Part shown: positions 22,434-33,925 of the stretch, piece by piece
How positions within the stretch are numbered: the first letter of the stretch is position 1
How the letters are laid out: every line of letters begins with the position of its first letter
Source of the DNA: Melieria omissa
Taxonomy: Eukaryota; Arthropoda; Insecta; Diptera; Ulidiidae
DNA: 64,000 nt
Reading direction: 5' to 3'
Assembly (NCBI GenBank): GCA_963971225.1
Contig: OZ020269.1
Location: 75,244,450 to 75,308,449, forward strand
Notes under the pieces: model-generated
What the model saw: only the letters and a program-made list of their open reading frames with translations
What the model was told of the DNA's origin: nothing
Database searches by the model: none
Position numbers and translations under genes: made by a program

Positions 22434-24053
22434 CAGTACATTCCGTTAAGCTGCCTATTCGCTTAATACATTTTTTGCTTAGCTGCATGATTTAGCCAAA
22501 ATACTCTTATCAAACCGAATTTTCTTTGAAAAATTCACATTTAGCTGCACTATTCCATTTAACAGCCCTGTTTTTGAGCAAGCTTTCTTTGATTTGTATG
22601 GAAAGTACTTCGTTTAAGTGCACTGGTTTTACGTTTTACGTGTTCAATTTTATTAGCAATCTATGTACCTCATTTCAACACGCACGCTTCGTAATTTTAA
22701 CGTCGCTTTCGAAATGGAGAAAATGGTTGTGAAATTTTCAAAAAAGAAATATTCGCAGGGTTAAACTACCGATTAACTATTTTACATAAAAGCATATCAG
22801 TAAGAATAGGAACATAAATATTTTCATTATATCCGGTGTATACATACATACTTATTATGTATGCATAAGCATCTATAAGATAGCGGTTCGTTTGCTAATA
22901 AAAATGTGTTCAGTCTTACATTAGTGTAATCTCTTCAATAACACTACTCGACAAAAATTGGGTTCATCGCGTGCTCCTAAAAACAAAAGTATGTTTTAGA
23001 CTAATCTTTGGCTGCTGAACACGAAACTGAAAATAAAAAAATTTTCTTAAGAAGCGTTTTCGAAAAATCTTCGAAAAACACGTTTTTCCCCTCTTATCTC
23101 TCTCTATCTTAGAAAATTAACGTATCGCCAATGTTAATATACCGTTGGAAAGAGGGTTAAAAGAGCTATGATCCAAGGTAACACTTCATTTGAATTTTTT
23201 GTAAATGTGAATTTTACACCCTATTTCCCAAAGTGTTCAAAATCGAAACCCTAAAATTGTTTAATGTAAAGTGTAAGGGGGTGGCACTTTACATTAAAAA
23301 AACAACCGCTAAAAACGTAAAAATCTCAAGTAAAAATGCAAGACTTAGAAAATTTATAAAAGGTTATTGATTTTAATTTGAATTAAATATAAAATGGCGG
23401 AAAGCAAAATGAAAATTGAATGGTAACGAATAAGCCGGTAATTATATGGAAATTAATAAACAAAACTAAACTAATTTATTCCTCATAATAGAATTAGAGA
23501 AAAATTGACTAAGAACACTTTAAATTCATTGTAATGACGATTCCAAACAATAAAAAGTCATTTTACCGATATAGTACCACAAAACAATGAAAGAAGGGGG
23601 CAGGCACCTTACAAAGAAAAAAAGGTGTCACTTTACATTTTTACGCGATTTTGGAAATCATTGTATAATTTTTTTCCTTTTACGATATGCTCGGATATCA
23701 TTTCGGATTATGAAATACCATTAAAAAATAAGTCCAACCTTATTTTTTATAAGTTTTTGGTTACTTTTTCACCGCAAGAAAAACCTTCAGTTTTCATTTT
23801 TATGTTTTTTCTTAACCAAATTTTACACTTTTATTTACCCAGACCGTGTTATTGCGTCTGTTCCCTCAAAAACCACATTAAAATTGATGTTGACATAAGG
23901 TGTGTCCACTCTAAATCGGCACTGAGTTCTAATATGAATACTTTCTAAACTTTTGATCGTATATGCATAGAAAATGTACCGTTCGATTTGTGCTTGTACT
24001 GTCTACACATGTTGCAAAATAAACAGTTCGCAATAATTTTTCTGTCTGGCAAC

Positions 24054-25313
24054 ATGACAAATAACGAAGTGAACTTAACACTAGAATGCCCGAGGCATTT
24101 TAGGTATGTCAGATTTTCGGGCATTCTAGTGTTAATAATTGCCTTGTTTGAATTCATAACTACTGTACAGTTATTGTCAGTGGCTTTTGCTGTTGAAATT
24201 AAATTACAGTGTAATTCTAGTACGTATAGTGTTTTGACTAATTTAAAAAATAAAAGACCTCAATGGAGTCAAAATGACTCCCTCGGGCATTCTAGTGTTA
24301 AGAAAGCGTGTGTACAAATTTTACTCTGAGCATGAAAGTTGTGGCAAATTATTTACTGTAAAACTTTTTTTGCAAGAAATCGTCGTGAAGAAAACTGTAT
24401 ATTCCATCATTAAAAGATACGAAAATGGTCTGCCAGCAGAAAGAAAAGTCGGGAAACCACGGAAAGTTCTAAAAATGCCTCAGAGTAAAGTTGAAAGCTT
24501 GAAGCAGATGTTTAATAAAAAGGATTGAGTTTCTCAACGCATTACCGCAAGAAAATTTGACATCCCGAAAAGCTATGTTGCAGAAATTTTGCGCCATAGA
24601 ACCAGCATTCGATATAGAAGAACATATAGTATTCCGAAACGTACTTTCCAGCAAATTACTGCAGCAAAAATAAAGTGTGGTCGACTTTACTGAAAATTCC
24701 CCCATCACGACTTCATATTGGACGATGAGTCTTATTTTACTTTAACGAACTCGAAAGTAAATGAAAATGACGGATTTTACTCATCTAACATATCCTTGGC
24801 TGCGACAGATGTGAAGTTTCAAACAAAAACCAAATTTGAAAAGAACGTAGTGGTGTGGGTAGCTATGAGCTGCAAAGGATTGTCACGAGTCCTGATACGT
24901 CTGTCTGGATACGCCGTAAAGAGAAAATCTTACCTTGACGACTGTATACGATTGCGGTTCTTGCCTTTTATTAAAAAAACTTATCATCAAGGTAATTATG
25001 TGTTTTTGCCCGACCTTGCCAGCGCCCACTACTCAAAAAAAATGTTAGAGTTCTTACGCGATGAAAACATAGTATTTGTGGAGAATGAAGATAACTCTGC
25101 AAATGTGCCAGAAGTTCGACCAATTGAACATTTTTGGGGCGTTAAAAATCAAAAGTTTATGAAAAGAACTGGAAAGCCGAAAATATCGCTCAATTAATTA
25201 ACCGGATAAAGTTTTGCTTGACTAAAATCGATTCAAACGTTGTACAAGGCTTAGCAGCTAGTACAAAGTCGCGATTGGATTTAATTCGGCGCAATGGTGT
25301 TGTTGACAATTAG
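24054..25313 (+). pseudogene. Tc1/mariner DD37E-type transposase, disrupted
   Basis: The frame starts at ATG 24054 (MTNNEVNL), is interrupted by a 219-bp MITE and continues RKRVYKFYSEHESCGK, a paired-like helix-turn-helix domain. Two in-frame stops follow (24526-24528 and near 24690). The catalytic core begins with DDESYFTLTNSKVNEND (24721) and VVVWVAMSCKGLSRVLI, and continues PDLASAHYSKKMLEFL, then EVRPIEHFWG. I count 37 residues between the second Asp and the Glu, giving a DD37E signature. It ends in further frameshifts after 25195. It lies inside the pogo-like element. Clear terminal repeats for it were not found. Confidence 0.75.
24079..24297 (+). mobile_element. TTAA-type MITE inside the transposase gene
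   Basis: Ends CACTAGAATGCCCGAGG and CCTCGGGCATTCTAGTG, flanked by TTAA at 24075-24078 and 24298-24301. A third copy of the CGGGCATTCTAGTG end lies internally at about 24118-24131. Removing the element and one TTAA rejoins the transposase frame between Leu and Arg. Confidence 0.88.
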
Positions 25314-25952
25314 TTTCTTTATGTATATAAACTACAATTAATTACCAACATTTCAATAAAAAGCATATTATTCTGCGACAATGTTTACCCGAGTAATTTC
25401 ATTTTCTATTCAGTGCCGATTAACAGTGACCAGGCCTTATATACCTTAAGTGACAATAGGCATTTTTTTCTTGGATTGCTGGAACGTCGAAATCGAGCAG
25501 GGGTGGCACCTTACAAAGAGTGGCACCTTACAAAGAATTCCCCTATATATTTTGACTTTTTTAGATATTCCGCTTAACTGCATTTTACGCTTAAGTGCCC
25601 CAAATCATGAGCATCGAAGGTGAATGCAGCTAAATGGAATGTACTGTAGTCAGTTAATGCTGTCACATGCACAACGGAAGTAATTGTAAGACAAAGTTGA
25701 AGTTTCGTGAGAAAGTAAGCAAATAAGTTTTTTGGAAATTGTGTGAGAAACAAAAATTGTTTAAAATAAATTTTGAGCCTCAATAAAGTTAGTGGTGGAT
25801 GTGTTTTTTAAGCAAATAAAAAATAATTCAAAAAAACGTTGTTACACTCCTCCTGCCTAACCCAAAGCCTAGAGTATCTGTAGGCCTGCTTGTGATGAAA
25901 ACCGTAAATACGTGTAAATTACGGTCATTGATGATATTTTTTCGCTATTTAA

Positions 25953-26188
25953 CCCTTTCGGGACTACTGGGATAATACGTCCCAGGAAGTTTTTAATGCC
26001 CCTCAAAAGAATTTTTCAAATCTTACGACCCATGCAAAATATTTTTTCGATTTCGGTGTTCCCGCATAAAGGATGATTTCAGAATTTGTGAGCATCCAAT
26101 ATACTTTTCTAACCCCAACATTCATAGCATGAGAATATTTCTACTGAGAGTATTTTAGATTTCAAAATTAAACTCCGTCCCGAAAGGG
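25953..26188 (+). mobile_element. TTAA-type MITE (CCCTTTCGGGA family), copy 1
   Basis: Ends CCCTTTCGGGACTACTGGG and CTCCGTCCCGAAAGGG, flanked by TTAA at 25949-25952 and 26189-26192. The matching part of copy B (near 37762) has a single uninterrupted TTAA. A second copy of the family is at 39993-40229. Confidence 0.9.
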
Positions 26189-27159
26189 TTAAGCATTATT
26201 TTTCTATTTACACCGAAATGTTGAAACACCGCAACGTAAAAAAGATCATGTCACTGCAAAAGAGGAATATAATTTATATATTATACACTAGTCAAAATAA
26301 GTTTGCGTACAAGGGGTACGTAGTTTTTTCATATGAAAAATAAATCACTTAAAGTAATTTTTCAAAAACAAAATATTTTTTATTTTTTCCGTAAACTTAG
26401 TTCTTTTATTCCATTAAGATAATAATATTAAAAACTTGACCAAACTGTAAAAGAAGGTCCAAAAACCAAATATGTTATGAATTCACCTCAGAAAAAGTTT
26501 GCGTACAAGATAAGGTAATGTAGTTAACATATGATTGAAACTAATTTTTGTCCAAAAATTAATAACTTTGTGAATATGCTTTTCTCGCTTGAACTCCCTG
26601 CAGAAGTTTCTGCGTAAATTTTATTAAATTCGGTGTTTTTTCAGCGGTTATTATGTTATAGCCTTGAATTGTTATATTGGTTTACTATATCTTTGAAGAT
26701 GGAGTGTTGTTGGGCTCAGGGTTCAAGTAAACCCCTTATGTACTCAATTAGATTAGAACCTTTTTTAGAACTTTTTCAACTTTGTTGAGCCAGTTAATAG
26801 CAAACATAGCTTCGCATCGTATGCATTGCGCCCTAAGGTTGAAAAGAAATGTTGGTATCTGATCCAAAGTTTTGAAACCTTGGGTTACATAAGCTTTGAG
26901 AATATGTAAATAACCCCCCCGAAACATTTCTGAATAAAAAAAACAGCCTGCTCACTCCTTTTCCTGACATGTAGCCCCTTACCACAGATAACTCATCATA
27001 TAGATGTCCAGTCTCATAAAATTTTTCTTAACATTTAACGCTTTTTTTTATTAACTTTTTTAATCGGTTATACCCGAAATTAATAATGTGTTCAAAAAAT
27101 GTGATATAAATGAATCGGCACTAAACATTTTGTGTATAATCAAAGAATATGAAGTCTTT

Positions 27160-28053
27160 GGCGCATAGTTATAGTCGAAATAAAGTACACTTTAAGTTCA
27201 ATAAAGTATAATTTTAAATAAAGTAGGCTCTAAGTCAATCATAGTCGAGTTAGAGCATACTTTAACGCTTAAAGTATACTCTAACTTCAAAACAAGCAAA
27301 AGCTGTTGCTAAACCAGTTAGTAATGAGTCAGAATGAGCAGAAATGTCACTTTTTCAAAATACTTTAAATTCAAAAAACCAAATAAATCTAAAAAAATTT
27401 AAAATGTTTCATTTCGAGGATATTGAAAGAGATTTCAATATTATGAACGACGACATTGTGCTGAGACGGCGAAAAGTATATAAAAGCCGGATGGATCCCT
27501 TCGAGTTCGATGACGAAGACCTCTATAGTCGTTACCGGTCGATAAAGTTGCTGCTCAGTTTGCAATTGATGTTTTGAACATTCAAGAACCAAGCGGCAAT
27601 AGAATACAATTGTTTTCTTTACCCCGTAAAGTAGGCACAAATTTTCATATCGATCAGCTGTTTGTTTGTTTTGTTTATGTCAGAGATGGGCAGATTAATC
27701 CTCGGAAAATTGTGCAGTTGATTTTTTAGGCTGCCGTCTGTTTTTCACAAGTAGCCGACCGTAGTCGTCCATTTTTAACTGCTAATTAGTGTTCAGGAAA
27801 ACAAATATTGCAAAATAATTGATTACAAAATAAATCGGTATGGGCATAATTCCGAAAATAAATTCTCATTTGTAAGTCCGAATCGCTAGTTTTGCAGAGT
27901 TGCCGTTGCTTTCGTTTGCTGTTTCAAAAAGTCGCTGCTACGTAGAAGCATGTTCTAAACTGACTATGGTAACTGAAAAATTAAAGTCGACTTTATCTTT
28001 TTAGTCTTTTGCTAACTAAAGCCGGCTGTTATGCGGGACTATGATTATGCGCC
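27160..28053 (+). mobile_element. PIF/Harbinger relic with HARBI1-like N-terminus
   Basis: Ends GGCGCATAGTTATAGTC and (reverse) GGCGCATAATCATAGTC, flanked by TTT (27157-27159 and 28054-28056). A frame at 27344-27577 encodes the N-terminus of a HARBI1-type transposase: LRRRKVYKSRMDPFEFDDED, then LYSRYRSIK. It is cut off before the DDE core. This is an 894-bp deletion derivative. Confidence 0.7.
27344..27577 (+). pseudogene. HARBI1-like transposase N-terminal fragment
   Basis: 77 residues from ATG 27344. The segment RRRKVYKSRMDPFEFDDEDL followed by YSRYR resembles the start of insect HARBI1-like nucleases, where a (R/K)..INP(L/F)...D(D/E)E....YR motif precedes the catalytic domain. Similarity stops at about residue 66. 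The family's usual length is 350-400 residues, so the DDE domain is absent. Confidence 0.6.
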
Positions 28054-28338
28054 TTTATTTTCTTTGGCATGATACATACACATCGTTGCTAAGGCAACGC
28101 ATTGCCAATAGCTGAGGCGCCAGCAGGTCTGCGTCGGCGTAACTGTATTGCGACAATGTAGTGACCGCTGAACAATTAAACCGTTTTGGCAAATAGTGCC
28201 GATCTTTTCATTCTTTTTTGCGAAAAGCAAGTACCTGGGCGTACCCAGCAACAAATTAAAGGGGGCAAAGACATAATTACATTTCCAAATTCAGAATATA
28301 AAATTCAAATAGAATAGAATATAGATTTATGTGCACAT

Positions 28339-29484
28339 TAGGGATCGCAATTTTTTGCCATTTTGCGATCCCGGGATTTTCGGGATTGAAAAGTCAAATC
28401 CCGGGATCCCGGGATTTAATCCCGGGATTCATATAACAAATTTTTTAATAAAACAATTTTCCCGAATTGCATAAGTACTTGTTTATAATATATTTATCAT
28501 AAAAATGGACACATTTTAATCACATTTGGGTAGTTTCAAGATTTTTTATCTTGAATTTAATCACATTTTGTTTAACCCTTCAATTCCCATGTCCAAAATA
28601 GTGAAAAAGAAAATTTTCTTTTTAAATAAAGGAGCTTAGATACGTTTGGATAAGACAAAAAAATACATAAAAAATATTTAAACTACCCTCATTTTTATAT
28701 TGAAAGAAACCACACAAACTCGCACTGCTTTAATTACGCGTGAAACAAATGAATAAATTTTACAAATGACGTATCGCTAGTGTTGGTAGGAAAATTAAAT
28801 AAACAAGTACTACTAATTGACTTTGCTATACAAGTGTTAGAATTTTAAAATAAAAACCTATGTGGTAGGAAAACAAATATTAAGCATCTGTCACCTACAG
28901 GTGACACTGGGAATTGAAGAGTTAACTTAAAAGTTTTTCATTTGACATTTAACTTCAGTTTCATAGCATTTTGTTTTATCCAAAAATGACACTTAAACAT
29001 AACTTATTACTTTGCAACCGATGTATCATAAAGTGCATATATATGCATATTTGATAAAAAAAATAAAATAGTTAATTTGTTTGTGCTTTTAGTTTTACTT
29101 CGATTATTTCGATAAAAAAGTTAAGCGTTTTGATTAACTAAAAACTGAGATCTTAAAAATGCAAAGGCATTAAGTGTTTTGTTCTCTTATCTAGAGCGAA
29201 ATTTATTTCAAATGAACCCTGCTGAAGAGAAACATCCTTCAGATTCAACACTTGTTGGTTGAATGCTTAGTAAATAATCATAAGCCTTTTGGAAAAGACG
29301 CACTCTATCCCCTCCCTTCTCCCTCAAATAAGGAATTGGGTTTTTGTGCCTTAAAATTTATTTAATTTGAACTTTGAAGCATCTTTTGCAATCCCGAAAA
29401 TCCCGGGATAAAAGAATTTGAATCCCGGGATTTTCGGGACTGGAAAAAGTCCGGGATCCCGGGATCCCGGGATTGCGATGCCTA
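28339..29484 (+). mobile_element. hAT element of a CCCGGGATT-rich family
   Basis: Ends TAGGGATCGCAAT and (reverse) TAGGCATCGCAATCCCGGG, flanked by a perfect 8-bp duplication GTGCACAT (28331-28338 and 29485-29492). Multiple GGGATCCCGGGATT motifs lie just inside both ends. No transposase is visible. A TTAA MITE (28576-28921) is nested in it. A related element is at 48778-49594. Confidence 0.85.
28576..28921 (+). mobile_element. TTAA-type MITE nested in the hAT element
   Basis: Ends CCCTTCAATTCCCA and (reverse) CTCTTCAATTCCCA, flanked by TTAA at 28572-28575 and 28922-28925. 346 bases, non-coding. It is the innermost layer of the nest. Confidence 0.82.
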
Positions 29485-29769
29485 GTGCACATGTATATAA
29501 AATATAGAATTACGAGGGGGAACTACCCTCCTCACCCCATACCTAGGTACGCCCATGAGCGCCTGTCATCATCAACCGAATCTTTTTGCTGTATGGTTGT
29601 TTGTAACCGTATGCTGCGCTTGGTTGATTGATTTTACAACTTGCAAACAATTATATGTGTCTCCAAAACCAAACAATTTAGTAATCAAGAAATCTAGAAA
29701 CCAAATAAATGCTTCATTTATATTGTTTTCACGGGTCGTAAAAAAGGAATATATTAAAAAAAAGTTACC

Positions 29770-29860
29770 AAAATCTTAGCAGCTACAGTAAGGATCGAAC
29801 CGCGAACTTGTCGTCCGAGACAACCCCGCTTACGCGTCTGACCATCAACACTCAATTTCA
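29770..29860 (-). repeat. tRNA-like (SINE head) fragment
   Basis: On the minus strand TGGTCAGACGCGTAAGCGG resembles a pol III A box and GCGGTTCGATCCTTAC a B box, about 35 bases apart. No acceptor stem pairs convincingly, so I read it as the head of a third SINE family or a tRNA pseudogene. Confidence 0.5.
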
Positions 29861-30635
29861 ACTGGCTGCTTAAAAGGTATGATAACAGACAAGCGCCGTT
29901 TTGACTAGAAATCACATATTTCTGTATCTCAAAACAGAGCACAATGCGTGTGAAGCGATGTTTGTGTGAGTGACATTAGAGGCCAAAAAGCTCTTATCGG
30001 AGGCCTCATTTGTCGAACTTTTTGACACATTTTTTCCTTGGCCGCTGGACATCTATATGATGAGTTATCTGTGCCCTTACCATACCCCCACATATGCTAT
30101 GCTTCACTGTTAATTTTAGATTTTTGTTATTAACATGATCCTCTTCAAATTAGTTGATGCATTTTAATGTCAAATATGTCAAACCATTATCAGATAATAA
30201 TGAATCGTCCCACTTTCTATAAATAACAACATATCGTCCCGGTTTTCTAAACTGTTTCATGGACACTTTTACGAAAGCAGTTCTGTGTTCCTTGTAAGTA
30301 AGCTAAATATGGGCTTCTTACATGCTGTTATGTAGGGGAAATATGTTTTTTTTCAGGATTTTTCTTGTAAAATCAGTGCTACTCGATTTTTTTTATTTTT
30401 TTAGATATTTCTGTACATTTCTGAAGATATTGGATGCAAGTAGTCTTAGATTATGACGCACTAAACGCAAACAATCTAATCCTCTTGCCCGGGTAGCTTA
30501 AGAAAATGGCCAGATCGTAGTAACGAAACCAGATTTTCTGTTTTTTTTCGAGATTTAAGATGGGGTTTTGCAATGACGAATGTGCTCTCCCAAAAGTTTC
30601 CTTAATTTCATGAAATTTTTTGGAAAATTTTAGTA

Positions 30636-31218
30636 CACTGTGATCAATAAGTACCGGGACTGTGTCAAAAAAACAAAATTTTTTTATTCTTCTGGTAAAT
30701 TTATTTTATCCCCTTCAAAATAAGCCCCATCTGAAGCAATACACATATGCCAACGCTTAATCCAATCGTCCATGCACTTCTGGTAAGCCGAAGCAGGTAT
30801 GGCCTTCAGCTCTCGCGTCGCATTTTCTTTTATGACCTCTATGAACTCAAATCTGTTTCCATGAAGCGGTAACTTGAGTCGGGAGAACAGAAAAAAGTCA
30901 CATGGTGCCATATCTGGAGAATAGGGAGCCTGATCGATGATATTCACACTGTGTTTGTTCAAATAATCGCGAATAATGTGTGACAAAATTTCAAACAAAT
31001 ACGTTGATCAACAAAATTATCCATTGTAAAATGCGACGAAGTACAAAAAGTTGACTGACGCTAACAGCTGCCAAACAAAAACTAATGATGCAATCCCGCT
31101 CAAAATTTGACACAGATGTCAGTTAAGGACCTACCGACCTAAAAAAAATTTTTTTACCTGCATCGGGCAACGGCGGAAAATTTAAAATACACAGTCCCGG
31201 TACTTATTGATCATAGTG
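30636..31218 (-). mobile_element. mariner deletion derivative (C-terminal part)
   Basis: Inverted repeats CACTGTGATCAATAAGTACC at both ends, with TA at 30634-30635 and 31219-31220. The minus-strand frame at 30684-30998 keeps QAPYSPDMAPCDFFLFSRLK, LPLHGNRFEFIEVIKEN and KRWHMCIASDGAYFEGDKIN, the last third of a mariner transposase. The remainder is deleted. It lies within Tc1-like copy 2, whose counterpart in copy 1 is uninterrupted. Confidence 0.88.
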
Positions 31219-31775
31219 TAAGATTACCTTTTTATCCATTTTTAATTTTTTTTCTGTTGCATTCTATTGCTTTTTATAAAAGTTCAAGCACATAGACGGT
31301 TCCAAATAATATGCAGGTCCGTTTACTGTTCAGCGGAATAGTAATTTTCCAAAAAAAAGCATAACCGGAAATTTCCGTTATTAGTTTTGTACGCAAATTT
31401 ATTCTGCACCGTTTTGTGAGTATATTGTCAATAAATACGAGTACATGGAAAATTATTATTTTAATTCATCTAAAACAGAACAAAAAGTGCAGTTAAGGCA
31501 TATATGAAAAATGTGGATAAACAGAGAAGTTGAGGTCAAATTAATCATAACATAATTTTGACTTGCCTGTACGCAAACTTATTCTGACTAGTGTATGTAG
31601 TCCGTATGTTGATAAGAGAACTAGTCTCTTTTAGCCCTTTATTTCATGGTATAGATTTATCGATACTGTGTGAAAAGATAAAAAGGCATTCAAAACAATA
31701 AGAACCGCAATGTGTATATACCTATACCGATTTTTTTTAGTTTTCCTAGTTTATACACCCCGAAAGGGGTGTATA

Positions 31776-32721
31776 CCTTGTGACCGAAAAGTTTCCGGAA
31801 ATTTTAAATAAAACGCAAAATTCTTAATCTTCATCAATATTTATTTTATCTCCTCCAAAATATGCTCCATTAGAAGCGATACACATATGCCAACGTTTCT
31901 TCCAATCATCAAAACATTTTTTATAGGCGCTTTCCGGTATGGCTTTGAGTTCCCTCTGCGAATTCTGTTTCACGTCTTCTATGGATTCAAAACGCGTTCC
32001 TCTGAGTGGTAATTTGAGTTTGGGAAACAGGAAAAAGTCACACGGTGCAAGATCAGGTGAATACGGTGGCTGTTCGATGGTATTTATTGAATGTTTGGCC
32101 TTAAAATCGTTGATAATGTTGGCTCGGTGCGAGGGAGCATTATCGTCATGAAAAATCCATGATTTATCCTTCCACAATTGAGGCCGTTTACGGCGGACAT
32201 TTTCACGCAAACGTCTTAAAACAGTCAAATAATAGTCTTTACCGACTGTTTGTCCTTCAGGGACGAATTCATGATGCACCACACCACGAATATCGAAGAA
32301 AACAATCAGCATTACCTTGATTTTCGAGCGACTTTGGCGTGGTTTTTTCGGTTTCGGCTCGTCTTTTCCTCTCCATTCCGATGATTGTTGGCTTGTTTGC
32401 ATGTCGTACTCGTAGACCCATGTCTCGTCACCAGTTATGATGCGTTCCATGAAAGTTGGATCGGAATTGGCACGATCAAGCACGTAGAAAGCGACCTGTT
32501 CACGGTACTCATTTTGAAGAAAATTCTCAACAAAATCGCAACGCACTACTGAGGTGAACTGGTTTCAACAGCTGCCGTAAACAAACTGTCTGACAGATCG
32601 CACTCATTTTTGGCATAGTAATTAAGGACAGTGCTACCAACCTACAGAAACTTAAAATATCGAAAAATATACAGCGCGCGAGTTTTAAATGAGAATTTCC
32701 GGAAACTTTTCGGTCACAATA
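31776..32721 (-). mobile_element. mariner element lacking the DNA-binding domain
   Basis: Inverted repeats with TTGTGACCGAAAAGTTTCCG at both ends, and TA at 31774-31775 and 32722-32723. The 946-base element is about 350 bases shorter than a full mariner. A 28-residue start frame near 32610 leads directly into the catalytic region, so the helix-turn-helix part is gone. Confidence 0.88.
31824..32546 (-). pseudogene. mariner transposase catalytic domain (intact frame)
   Basis: 240 uninterrupted residues. The three catalytic aspartates are visible in ITGDETWVYEYD, FHDDNAPSHRAN and YSPDLAPCDFFLF, with 34 residues between the second and third (DD34D). The usual mariner protein has about 345 residues, and the first ~110, with the paired helix-turn-helix domains, are absent. 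The open catalytic frame suggests the internal deletion is recent or the parent copy was active not long ago. Confidence 0.82.
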
Positions 32722-32829
32722 TAAACTAGTGTGAATTGCTACAATTCCACAATGATTCAATTATTTTGCCTTTACATCTATGACACGAGACCAAAAAAAA
32801 AATCGTATATTAAAACCATAGATGGCACC

Positions 32830-33925
32830 TCAATGTCCTTTGCCCTGTGTTGAAAAAAGGTGACCCAAAAATATGCGCCAACATTAGGGGTATCAGCCTG
32901 CTTCCCATCGCGTAAACATGTGAAAGATTGAGCCGTACATGTGAAAGATTGAAGCCACTCGCCAACGCGCTGATTGGGCCTTATCAGTGTGGCCTTAGAC
33001 CTGTCGTGCAGACAATCGCTGTACGCCAAATCCTGGAACAGATCCATGATAAGGAATGCCGCATTGTCTGAACTTGGAATCCCTGCAAAGCTCATGGGAC
33101 TTTGCATAGCGACGTTGGGCAAAACTCGCAACTCCGTCAAGATTGGAAGTGACCTTTCCGACCCATTTGATACCGTACGAGGCTTCAGACAGGGCGATTC
33201 GTTATCATGCAACCTCTTCAACTTCACCATGGAGAGTGTTTTGCGCAAGGTCGGTGTACATCGTAATGGCACAATCTTTAACAAAAGTGTAACATATCAC
33301 AAAAGTAACATTGACGTAATCGGGAGCAACAAGTGAGATGTCACCGTTGCCTTTGCCACAATCGAAAGAGAATCTGCTAAAAGGGGTCTGGTGGTAAATG
33401 AGGGCAAGACGAAATATATAGCAATTATGTCAACCTGGAGCTAGAGATTACTCTTGTCAAAAGGTGCTACTTTGACCTCTCTCGACCGACAAAACTTACA
33501 CTCTATAAGACACTTATTGTGCCCGTGCTCCTTTATGGAGCAGAAGCATTGACACTGTCGCCTAACGACTTAGCGGCCCATGGGGTGTTCGTGAGGAAGG
33601 TACTTCAAAAAATCTTCGATATACCAACCAAGAACGAGCTATATGAGCTATATGTAGCACAGTGGATTATGAACCAGCTACGCTGTCTTGACCATGTCTG
33701 CCGTATGGACGATGAAGATCCAGCGAAAAAAGGTGTTCAATGGGATAGTTTGAGGTTGACGGCGAAGAGGGAGGCCGTGTTTCCGGTGGAAGGATTAAGT
33801 TGAGGAGGCCCTTATCTTCTCTTGGTGTGACCAACTGGAGAAGGCACGCGCAAAGCTGAGGAGAGAATTTTTGCGGCAGGCCGTAACCCGGTAAAGGTTG
33901 TTATTGCCAGTTACGTAACTAAGTA
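32830..33925 (+). pseudogene. RTE-like LINE fragment
   Basis: Fragments encode LSELGIPAKLMGLCIATLGK, FRQGDSLSCNLFNFTMESVL, SNIDVIGSNK (the YADD box is destroyed), RGLVVNEGKTKYI, then LLYGAEALTLSPNDLAAHGV and MNQLRCLDHVCRMDDEDPA. This is the same family as 18500-22050 but with larger internal deletions, for example around 33425. The 3' end is near 33925. 33930-34117 holds nothing recognisable. Confidence 0.72.

Larger units (their letters stand above)
22434..25646 (+). mobile_element. pogo-like element carrying other insertions
   Basis: Ends CAGTACATTCCGTTAAGCTG and, on the other strand, CAGTACATTCCATTTAGCTG, with TA at 22432-22433 and 25647-25648. The repeated TTAGCTGCAT motif behind the ends resembles the terminal repeats of Drosophila pogo. 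The pogo part is probably only a few hundred bases at each side, without a pogo transposase. The centre holds a DD37E transposase relic. The stretch 22700-24050 shows only AT-rich sequence with short GGTGGCACTTTACATT-type repeats near 23280 and 23620, which recur at 25500-25540. Confidence 0.72.
26983..30073 (+). mobile_element. DNA transposon shell with 29-bp TIRs and 7-bp TSD (P-superfamily-like)
   Basis: Perfect 29-bp inverted repeats begin CACAGATAACTCATCATATA at 26983 and end at 30073. CCCTTAC flanks both sides (26976-26982 and 30074-30080), and Tc1-like copy 1 has the empty site (near 14540). A CAC start with a 7-bp target resembles 1360/Galileo-type P-superfamily elements, but no transposase supports this and hAT is not excluded. 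Inside are a Harbinger relic, a hAT element with a TTAA MITE in it, and a tRNA-like fragment. 28055-28330 and 29495-30050 are otherwise unassigned, apart from a CTGGGCGTACCCAG/CTAGGTACGCCCAT pair at about 28232 and 29546 that may mark another element. Confidence 0.72.
26286..31593 (-). mobile_element. Tc1-like DNA transposon, copy 2, with nested insertions
   Basis: Ends begin CACTAGTCAAAATAAGTTTG (26286) and finish with the complement at 31593, flanked by TA (26284-26285 and 31594-31595). 26290-26980 and 30074-31590 align with copy 1. A 3.1 kb element (26983-30073) and a mariner (30636-31218) are inserted in it. Relative to copy 1 it lacks the CCCATTAA MITE and the tandem duplication. Confidence 0.85.

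Noticed and set aside
29770..29860. Possible tRNA gene on the minus strand
   Set aside because: Only the internal promoter boxes are recognisable and no acceptor stem pairs, so I list it as a SINE/tRNA-like fragment.
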